Part shown: one piece after another, positions 1-5,286 of the stretch | How positions within the stretch are numbered: position 1 is the first letter of the stretch | Layout: every line of letters starts with the position of its first letter | Origin: an uncultured Acetatifactor sp. | Lineage (GTDB): Bacteria; Bacillota; Clostridia; Lachnospirales; Lachnospiraceae | Assembly (NCBI GenBank): GCA_910587555.1 | Contig: CAJULV010000108.1 | Coordinates: 1-5,878 of the forward strand | Reading direction: 5' to 3' | DNA: 5,878 nt | Notes under the pieces: model-generated | Seen by the model: the letters and a program-made list of their open reading frames with translations, nothing else | Database searches by the model: none | What the model was told of the DNA's origin: nothing | Made by a program: the position numbers and the translations under genes

Positions 1-181
1 CATTGGACTGACTTGTCCCGGCTTCACATGTACAATCATATACCTCATGCCCCAGTTGCCTAAGCTGTGCAATTACGGCATCCTTTACCTTTCTGGCTTC
101 CGTGGATTCCCTGATAAAGCCGATTGCACCGCAAGCTACCTTCCCGTCCGGGTTATGCCCGGCATGTACATTAATCCTCAT
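1..181 (-). CDS. N-acetylmuramoyl-L-alanine amidase (endolysin), N-terminal fragment
   Basis: This is the first 60 codons of a gene that runs off the left edge, so its stop and C-terminal domains are not visible. The reading starts MRINVHAGHNPDGKVACGAI and continues through FIRESTEARKVKDAV. The short beta strand followed by the H-A-G-H-N-P turn and a downstream acidic helix matches the start of the Amidase_3 zinc amidase fold. There H9 would be the first zinc ligand and E25 or E28 the second; the later histidine ligand lies outside the window. Known family members cleave the bond between N-acetylmuramic acid and L-alanine in peptidoglycan. No signal peptide is visible, so export would depend on the upstream holin, as is usual for phage lysis. 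The ATG at 181-179 is chosen because AAAGGAG sits six bases before it. The family call is confident; the full length is unknown. Confidence 0.88.
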   Translation of the reverse strand, partial: MRINVHAGHNPDGKVACGAIGFIRESTEARKVKDAVIAQLRQLGHEVYDCTCEAGTSQSN

Positions 182-187
182 AGATAT

Positions 188-194
188 CTCCTTT
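188..194 (-). promoter_or_regulatory. Ribosome binding site of the amidase
   Basis: On the minus strand AAAGGAG is followed by the six-base spacer ATATCT and then ATG at 181. This is a near-ideal Shine-Dalgarno site and fixes the amidase start. It lies downstream of the terminator-like hairpin. Confidence 0.8.
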
Positions 195-210
195 CCGCCC
201 GATATCAGGC

Positions 211-235
211 AATAAAATCGGGAGCCGAAGCTCCC
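211..235 (-). terminator. Terminator-like hairpin with UUCG loop between holin and amidase
   Basis: On the minus strand GGGAGC, loop TTCG, GCTCCC forms a perfect 6-bp stem closed by C-G around a UUCG loop, a known extra-stable tetraloop. It is followed by GATTTTATT, a broken T-tract. Outside the stem, AAAAT before it and ATTTT after it can partly extend the pairing. It begins four bases after the holin stop codon, inside the 57-base gap before the amidase start. The form is that of an intrinsic terminator, but the U-run is interrupted, so partial termination is as likely as complete termination. Confidence 0.6.
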
Positions 236-238
236 ATT

Positions 239-706
239 TTAAACATCTTCCCTATTTTCTTTTTCATCTGCAAGACCTGTTTTATCTTCTACCTGTTTCT
301 TTATGTACTTGACCACCGGAAGCAGGAATGGCGGCATCTGGACACCAATATCCAAAATATTTTCCAGAATACTGATAATCTCATTCACAACCAACCATAC
401 TGCAACAATTGTAGCCGCCACAAAGGGAAGACTAACTTCCACTCCGGTGCATTCAATGGCGTAATTCACCAGGATATCTATCCATGCGCCTATCACTACC
501 AGTAACCACATGCACACCTTTTTAATGATTCCCCTAACGCCTTTGTAGCTATTGACTCTCTCTGTCCTGTACTTTGCAGCCCAAATCCCGGTTATGTAGT
601 CAATAACATTACAGCCTACCATCAAAAACACAGGTACAGCCAGGATTCCCAGCCAGCTCATCAGTGCGGACAGTGCCGCGATTAACATTACCTTTGCTTT
701 TTCCAT
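239..706 (-). CDS. Phage holin, TcdE / phage_holin_4 type
   Basis: This 155-aa small membrane protein is expected to permeabilise the cytoplasmic membrane so that the amidase encoded next can reach peptidoglycan. Hydrophobic stretches lie at about residues 6-31 (long enough for one or two passes), 64-84 and 93-117. Between the first two is the sequence CNVIDYITGIWAA (32-44) followed by NSYKGVRGIIKK (52-63). This D-x-x-T-G ... N-S-x-x-G-x-x-G pattern is characteristic of the TcdE-like holin family in clostridial phages. The C-terminus is charged (KKQVEDKTGLADEKENREDV), as expected for a cytosolic holin tail. The ATG at 706 is preferred because it puts a short charged segment before the first membrane span and has GGGG seven bases upstream. 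The frame stays open to a GTG at 766, which would add 20 residues including KKRKRGKE, but no ribosome site is seen there. Confidence 0.9.
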   Translation of the reverse strand: MEKAKVMLIAALSALMSWLGILAVPVFLMVGCNVIDYITGIWAAKYRTERVNSYKGVRGIIKKVCMWLLVVIGAWIDILVNYAIECTGVEVSLPFVAATIVAVWLVVNEIISILENILDIGVQMPPFLLPVVKYIKKQVEDKTGLADEKENREDV

Positions 707-738
707 CTCTTTTCCCCGCTTCCTTTTCTTGATACATA

Positions 739-807
739 TTACTGCAGGAAGTATTCCATCCTGCACTTCTGACGTTTCATTTTGTGCCCCCTGGTAATCT
801 CCCCCAT
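739..807 (-). CDS. Possible tiny ORF upstream of the holin (22 aa, unrecognised)
   Basis: In the gap between the tail-fibre gene and the holin there is a short open frame reading MGEITRGHKMKRQKCRMEYF then LQ and a TAA. It is strongly basic in the middle. An internal ATG at 780 has AGGGGG six bases upstream, which would give only 13 residues (MKRQKCRMEYFLQ). A GTG at 819 would give 26 residues. The frame is the same as the preceding tail gene, which stops with TAG at 831-829. I do not recognise it. It could be a real small phage protein, a leader peptide that couples ribosome flow to holin translation, or chance. Conservation in relatives would decide. Confidence 0.22.
   Translation of the reverse strand: MGEITRGHKMKRQKCRMEYFLQ
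743..765 (-). promoter_or_regulatory. Hairpin upstream of the holin start
   Basis: On the minus strand TGCAGGA, a nine-base spacer (TGGAATACT) and TCCTGCA form a perfect 7-bp inverted repeat. It ends 36 bases before the holin ATG and lies inside the short upstream ORF. No T-tract follows, so it does not look like a terminator. A role in translation control of the holin is possible but is inference only. Confidence 0.35.
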
Positions 808-828
808 ATCGGTTTCCACGACACCACC

Positions 829-2481
829 CTAGCCCGGTACCAGAATCAATCCCCGGTTCCCGAATATGTAAATCAGCCCAAAAGCCTTTGTGATACAGCT
901 CATCGCCGCCTCCGGTGATGCATCTAACAGATCGTTGACCGACTTATCCCCAATGCTTTCACCATTTTTCACAACCATCATGCTGTTGTGGTTTATAAAT
1001 ACTTCGCTGTTGTTAAAATACACGCCTCCCAAAAACTCGAAATTCTGTCCTGTGCTTACTACAACCTTTTCACCGGAGCCGATTATTTTCGCCAGTTCAC
1101 ATTCTCCTACCAAGGGATATATAAAACAATACAGGATATCCTTGCACCCAAACACACTGACAGCGCGCGGAGATACTTCATTAAATATAGTTTTATATTC
1201 GCCCTCACTGCTTATTCTGACTACACAATTATAAGCATTAGTCCCCGTATAAACTTCGTGTTTAAAATGTGCGAGCATTCCTGTTGAGTTTTTCGCCACC
1301 TCGACACTGCATATCCTGGTTGATGTCAGGCCTCCACCCTGCACAGTCCTCGTAACTGTCCAGTTATTTATCAAATCCCCCACGTATACAAGCAGCCGTT
1401 CCATTCCTGACGTCCTACTGGCAATGACGGCATATTTACCGTTAACCGGATACACCGCATAATAGCAGGTATCATAATTAGTATCTGAATCCAGGCTGTT
1501 GGGAATTTCAAGTTTCCGGTATTCCTTGAAATCCTCCGTAGCCAGGAGCAGCCCCACCGTATGGGACACTTCATTTGTATAGCTACCCGTAATGAGGAAT
1601 CTTTCTCCGTCCCAGTCAATATCTGTAAACCTGCAGTCCTGATAAGCAGGTTTTGATGTCTCCCAGGATCTCCCATCAAACGAATATGCCACAGTCCCAT
1701 CTTCAGTGATGGCTACCGGATAACCATTTGGGGATATTGCTTTTGTAAAGTTGCTGTTAGTGCCTGACGATACCCGGACCCATGATGTATTTTCAAGTTC
1801 ACCATCCCACCCCGGGGCCGTCCCTCCATTGGCACCAAACGGAATCACATCTTCAGCCCCCGGCACAATATATCCCCATTCCCCATTGGCACTCTGTGCA
1901 AATCGCAATCCTCCTGAAACAGCGTCAATCGCTTTCTTCACAGCATCCGCAATAGCAGCCCCCATTCCTTCAAGCTTCCCTTCGGCATCCGTAAGCCGCT
2001 TCAGTACATCTGCTACATCATAGGCATTCAGCGTACCCATAAGTTCCATGAATTCTTCCATTTTCATGTCATACGCCTTCATCTGCTCAATGACCTGCTG
2101 GTACTTTACCACGATCGCAAGAAATATATCGTCACCGGGTTCTGCGCTGACCGTTTCTCCTGATATGGCGCCCTGCCTGATATAAATCCTTTCCACTGTG
2201 GATGTTATGACTTTAGGCCCGCTGACTCCAAACACGCCGATGTACATGTTCCCTTCCCCAGCCATTGCAGCTGCCGGTATCGCACATGTTCCGTCACTGT
2301 CCAGAACAGCATACTGAACCTTTGTCTTATCCTGGTAAAATACCGCAGTTTTCACATAGCCTTGCCACGCCCTGTCAAATTCAAAAGAGCAGGTATCATA
2401 CTCCACGTTGCCGCTTGCAATAACCTCCTGGTTCAAGACCGTAAGCAGCTGCCCTTCCACCTTTATCCTAACTTCTGCCAC
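829..2481 (-). CDS. Tail fibre / receptor-binding candidate: BppU-like N-terminus, helical stalk, propeller-like C-terminus
   Basis: This 550-aa protein probably sits on the tail tip and contacts the host surface. Residues 1-105 (VAEVRIKVEG ..., with FDRAWQGYVKTAVFYQD and the IPAAAMAGEG turn) resemble the BppU-type N-terminal domain of baseplate and tail accessory proteins. Residues about 118-188 are rich in K, E, A, M and L, look helical and probably form a trimeric stalk. At 200-215 is GEWGYIVPGAEDVIPF, a junction motif also found near the end of the hub protein. Residues 234-550 contain recurring beta units, among them YSFDGRSWE (266-274), an Asp-box-like turn, which suggests a beta-propeller. 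The GTG start at 2481 is chosen because AGGAGGTGG lies six bases upstream. An in-frame ATG at 2541 would add 20 unlike residues and overlap the previous gene. The BppU assignment is from recognition, not a search. Confidence 0.82.
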   Translation of the reverse strand: MAEVRIKVEGQLLTVLNQEVIASGNVEYDTCSFEFDRAWQGYVKTAVFYQDKTKVQYAVLDSDGTCAIPAAAMAGEGNMYIGVFGVSGPKVITSTVERIYIRQGAISGETVSAEPGDDIFLAIVVKYQQVIEQMKAYDMKMEEFMELMGTLNAYDVADVLKRLTDAEGKLEGMGAAIADAVKKAIDAVSGGLRFAQSANGEWGYIVPGAEDVIPFGANGGTAPGWDGELENTSWVRVSSGTNSNFTKAISPNGYPVAITEDGTVAYSFDGRSWETSKPAYQDCRFTDIDWDGERFLITGSYTNEVSHTVGLLLATEDFKEYRKLEIPNSLDSDTNYDTCYYAVYPVNGKYAVIASRTSGMERLLVYVGDLINNWTVTRTVQGGGLTSTRICSVEVAKNSTGMLAHFKHEVYTGTNAYNCVVRISSEGEYKTIFNEVSPRAVSVFGCKDILYCFIYPLVGECELAKIIGSGEKVVVSTGQNFEFLGGVYFNNSEVFINHNSMMVVKNGESIGDKSVNDLLDASPEAAMSCITKAFGLIYIFGNRGLILVPG

Positions 2482-2487
2482 TGTTTT

Positions 2488-2496
2488 CCACCTCCT
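2488..2496 (-). promoter_or_regulatory. Ribosome binding site that sets a GTG start
   Basis: AGGAGGTGG on the minus strand is a near-perfect complement of the 16S rRNA 3' end. It is followed by AAAACA and GTG at 2481. It decides the start of the 550-aa tail protein against the upstream in-frame ATG at 2541, which has no comparable site. Confidence 0.85.
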
Positions 2497-2528
2497 GTTA
2501 TTTACATTGAAATAGTTTCTGGCTTTCT

Positions 2529-3458
2529 TTATGTTACACACTTGACAACAGGTGTGATTGACCGCTCACTTAAGTAACCAATAAAAAACGTTTCATCATT
2601 GATCGTAAAAAAGGGCTGTGTATCCAAAAGAATGCCTTTATTTTGTCCCAAACCTGAATTCATCAAAAAAACGTAAGACTCAAGTTCAAAATATGCCAGC
2701 GACACCTTCATCAGAAAAAATTTCTTTCCAAAACTGTTAAAGTTTTCAACTGTCGTGTTCATAGATACCTGGAACTTGAGGTTGTAATAAGACCCGGGCT
2801 TGTAACCTGTATCAACGATATTACCATCCGTGTCCACATCTGTGATGCAAATCGAAGCAAGCGACTGCTGGTAAACAACCGCATTCAACCCCCGAAACAG
2901 ATCCCTTCCTTTTACAAACTCAATATAACTACCCATCCTGGGTTCTGTCAGAAAAGAGTAGGATGTGGGAAAACCTGCGCTGGTTCCCGTATGGTTTCCG
3001 ACAACATAGGTACCTGGAATGAGGATAAATGCGTTTGTCGGTTCCCCAAGCAGCCTGATCGTAATTTCGTAATGATTGTTGGTAGTATCAAATACAAAGG
3101 TAAACGGCGCATTCTTTGTATAATTCCCGGTTCCAGAGGCAACACTTCCTGTAAAAAACAGGGTGGAAGAAAAAGGGGAATAGATATGAACATACCTGTG
3201 TTTCGCATTGCCATATGTGGAATTTGCAACATAAAAGATAAATGGACATCCAAAAATATACACCCAGTGTTTTTCGCTGTCATAACGGCAGCCCGTACAG
3301 CTACACTCTTTTAAAAATGCGGCAACCGTTTCCCCGACAAGGTCAGTCAATGACGCATTCCCCGTAACCTTTGCAGTCAGTCCCGGAATACTTGCAAAAG
3401 CTGTATTAGCCGCCGTATAACCGGAATAAATCCCCCTGTATGTCTTCTGTCTAAACAA
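2529..3458 (-). CDS. Unrecognised tail-region protein, 309 aa, TTG start
   Basis: I do not recognise a family. The protein has no evident signal peptide or membrane span. It is rich in aromatic residues and in short beta-like segments (WVYIFGCPFIFYVANSTYG at 65-83, ITIRLLGEPTNAFILIPGTY at 132-151). It has six cysteines, three of them in ECSCTGC (51-57). Its position between the tail hub and the fibre-like gene, in an unbroken co-directional run, suggests a structural tail-tip or host-contact role; this is inference from context. No ATG occurs near the 5' end. The TTG at 3458-3456 is chosen because GGAAGG lies eight bases upstream; a TTG at 3485 and a GTG at 3467 are also in frame. With this start it overlaps the hub stop by eight bases, implying translational coupling. 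Bases 2581-2640 hold 19 G/C in 60, against 34 in 60 at 4321-4380 in the hub, so the gene is clearly AT-richer and may have been acquired separately. Confidence 0.8.
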   Translation of the reverse strand: MFRQKTYRGIYSGYTAANTAFASIPGLTAKVTGNASLTDLVGETVAAFLKECSCTGCRYDSEKHWVYIFGCPFIFYVANSTYGNAKHRYVHIYSPFSSTLFFTGSVASGTGNYTKNAPFTFVFDTTNNHYEITIRLLGEPTNAFILIPGTYVVGNHTGTSAGFPTSYSFLTEPRMGSYIEFVKGRDLFRGLNAVVYQQSLASICITDVDTDGNIVDTGYKPGSYYNLKFQVSMNTTVENFNSFGKKFFLMKVSLAYFELESYVFLMNSGLGQNKGILLDTQPFFTINDETFFIGYLSERSITPVVKCVT

Positions 3459-5286
3459 ATTCAACACCTTCCGTTTCTGGAACAACTGTTCCGGTCAGGA
3501 CAACAACCGGAGAATATGAAACCGGGACCGTTTCCCCGTGGTATCCTTCCATAACCAGTCCGCCGATCACCGTCTCCATGCTGCCCCCGTCCCCCGTCCT
3601 AAAAGGGGTCACTGTATCAGCACCGTCCTTATAATACCCGTAATTTCCCCCTGAATCCACACCCAGACGAAAGGGAAGAAAGCCTGCCAGTTCCTTCACT
3701 GCCAGTGCATCGGCTGCCATTCCTGCTGCTTCGTTCTGCTTTACCTCCTCCAGAGTTGCGATAAGATCAACTGTCATTCCGCCGGAACTGCCCGGATTTC
3801 CCTTTTCGCCCATGGGAATCGTAAAATCCAGTACCGCCTCATTTTCCGTGCCCGTATTTACAACGGACGCCTCTGTTCCCGGAGGTCCCGTGGTAACAGT
3901 ACCTATCCGGACCGTTGCCGCCTTCCCCGGTGCGCCGTCTTCTCCATCTTCCCCGTCCTTCCCAGGCGGACCCTGTTCTCCATGCAGGGAATCCAGCCAT
4001 TCTGCTTCCGTTCCCTCAAATCCGTTCTGCAGTGCCGATTCATATGCGGATGCCCCCGCAGGGATACTCTCCACCGCTGTGTTTACGATTCGATTCACCT
4101 CAATCGTTTTAGGATACTCCGACAACAGATCCCCGGCCTTTTCCTCCGAAATATACCCTGCATCATTCTCCAGGGCGCTGACTTTCCTGGGCACGGGCTC
4201 CCGGCTGACACCGCCTTCGGAGGTCATATCACTTAAAACCCTCCTGCTGACCCCAAGATAGTAAACCGAATTCTGCGGCGATGCAATGCAGATATCCGCC
4301 CTGGTCAGCAGATACCTTCCCTGGATCCCATGGGGACCGCTCTCCACCGGCACATACTCACAGATATCCAGTGCCTCTATCTCCGGATCCGTCAGGTTCA
4401 GGTCAACAGCATTGATCTCGTAGGTCTCGCTCATGGCTGCCATGGATCCGTACAGCTTCTCCTCTGCCTTTTCCAACAGGTTCTCCGGCAAAGTCACATC
4501 CTCCCACCGGGATTCCCCTTCCGGCGCAAAAATCACGCCGTATCTTCCGGCCAGTTCTTCATTCACCAGGTAAACACTGCCGTTATTTACTGTGGAAATA
4601 TCAATCTTTACCCCATCCACCTCCGCACCCACGGGCCGGATAGCCGTATAGGTTTCCGTGGCATCCATCTCTCTGGACAGGCTGATCATGTTCCTGGCAA
4701 AGGCAATGCTCTGGGAACACACTTTTGTATAGTCATCCAGCCAGTCAATATAATCCCCGTCCGGCTCATAACGGATACGGATATGCCCTCCAAGGGAGGA
4801 CTGGAAACACCGGCTTTTCAATGCTTCCCAGGAATTTATAACGGCCTCGCTGCTCCTCACAATATAATCATTGGGATCCGTGACGGTCACGCGCCCCACC
4901 CGGAACCGCTGCCATTCCATCACCTGCGCATTGTGGTTTTCCAGGATCATCCGAAAAAGCGCCTCTGGACTCCCTGTAAAGGAAAAGGGCTCCAGGCAGG
5001 AATCATTCAGGAATGCCAGCTTCCCCTCCGCTTCCACCGTATCCGCATTATAAAAGTCCTTCCGTTCACTGACCACCCTGCCCTTAAAGATCGTCCTTCC
5101 GTCCCGAAATACAGTTACCAGAGGATACAGCTTCCTCACGCTTTCCCGGTTCAGGTTCTCCCCATAGATCCGGAATGTCAGGCTTCCCGCTGCATTATCC
5201 TCCAGTGTCAGTCTGGGTTCAATCAGCTGCAGTCCCGGATTTCCGGGATGGTAGATAGTCCGTTCCCCGCTCTTTATGGTAATCAT
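3451..5286 (-). CDS. Tail hub / Tal-like phage tail protein with collagen-like extension
   Basis: This 611-aa protein probably forms the tail-tip hub that closes the tail tube below Dit. Residues 1-352 match the Prophage_tail / Tal-type N-terminal module of Firmicute siphoviruses: LIEPRLTLEDNAAGSLTFRI near the start, then VFRDGRTIFKGRVVSERKDF, a VTDPNDYIVRSSE segment (135-147), AIRPVGAEVDG, and a closing GRYLLTRADICIASPQNS. No peptidase or muramidase motif is visible, so the 'lysin' label is not supported here. After residue 355 comes a fibre-like extension: KVSALENDAGYIS (368-380), GFEGTEAEWLDSL (422-434), seven G-X-Y triplets (436-456), a TVRIGTVTTGPPGTEASV stretch, and GNYGYYKDGADTVTPF (547-562) only 49 residues from the end. 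The ATG at 5286 overlaps the Dit TGA as ATGA and has AGGGGGAG six bases upstream. Confidence is high for a tail hub and lower for the exact subfamily. Confidence 0.88.
   Translation of the reverse strand: MITIKSGERTIYHPGNPGLQLIEPRLTLEDNAAGSLTFRIYGENLNRESVRKLYPLVTVFRDGRTIFKGRVVSERKDFYNADTVEAEGKLAFLNDSCLEPFSFTGSPEALFRMILENHNAQVMEWQRFRVGRVTVTDPNDYIVRSSEAVINSWEALKSRCFQSSLGGHIRIRYEPDGDYIDWLDDYTKVCSQSIAFARNMISLSREMDATETYTAIRPVGAEVDGVKIDISTVNNGSVYLVNEELAGRYGVIFAPEGESRWEDVTLPENLLEKAEEKLYGSMAAMSETYEINAVDLNLTDPEIEALDICEYVPVESGPHGIQGRYLLTRADICIASPQNSVYYLGVSRRVLSDMTSEGGVSREPVPRKVSALENDAGYISEEKAGDLLSEYPKTIEVNRIVNTAVESIPAGASAYESALQNGFEGTEAEWLDSLHGEQGPPGKDGEDGEDGAPGKAATVRIGTVTTGPPGTEASVVNTGTENEAVLDFTIPMGEKGNPGSSGGMTVDLIATLEEVKQNEAAGMAADALAVKELAGFLPFRLGVDSGGNYGYYKDGADTVTPFRTGDGGSMETVIGGLVMEGYHGETVPVSYSPVVVLTGTVVPETEGVEFV
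3467..3472 (-). promoter_or_regulatory. Ribosome binding site inside the hub gene's 3' end
   Basis: GGAAGG on the minus strand lies within the last codons of the hub gene and eight bases before TTG at 3458. It is the only purine-rich site near the 5' end of the 309-aa gene and so supports the TTG start. Confidence 0.55.
3919..3981 (-). repeat. Collagen-like G-X-Y repeat within the hub protein
   Basis: Seven consecutive triplets, GEQ GPP GKD GED GED GAP GKA, occupy hub residues 436-456, followed at 493-502 by a second short glycine-rich patch (GEKGNPGSSG). The segment follows GFEGTEAEWLDSL, a lead-in that I recognise from other phage fibres. Such repeats are known to form trimeric triple helices, so a trimeric projecting spike is the likely structure. 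Confidence 0.85.

Noticed and set aside
47..505. 152-codon plus-strand frame opposite the amidase and holin
   Set aside because: It lies across two recognised minus-strand genes and the intergenic hairpin, and the translation looks like a complement of coding sequence.
829..2481. Diversity-generating retroelement target in the fibre gene
   Set aside because: No reverse transcriptase, template repeat or C-type-lectin-like end is visible, and the C-terminus looks propeller-like.
2482..2541. Longer 570-aa version of the fibre protein starting at ATG 2541
   Set aside because: It overlaps the previous gene's end, its added residues do not resemble the domain start, and the near-perfect AGGAGGTGG site points to GTG at 2481.
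2542..2576. TTGACA on the plus strand as a possible antisense promoter
   Set aside because: At 17 bases downstream there is CTCACT rather than a TATAAT-like box; the nearest A/T-rich hexamer (TAAGTA) is 23 bases away.
3451..3494. Programmed -1 frameshift joining the hub and the 309-aa protein
   Set aside because: The downstream gene is in the +1 frame relative to the hub, the shared open stretch is only 44 bases, and no X-XXY-YYZ slippery heptamer is visible; a separate start with its own ribosome site is simpler.
3812..4261. 149-codon plus-strand frame rich in P and S
   Set aside because: It is the reverse complement of the glycine- and proline-rich collagen-like part of the hub; low complexity explains the open frame.
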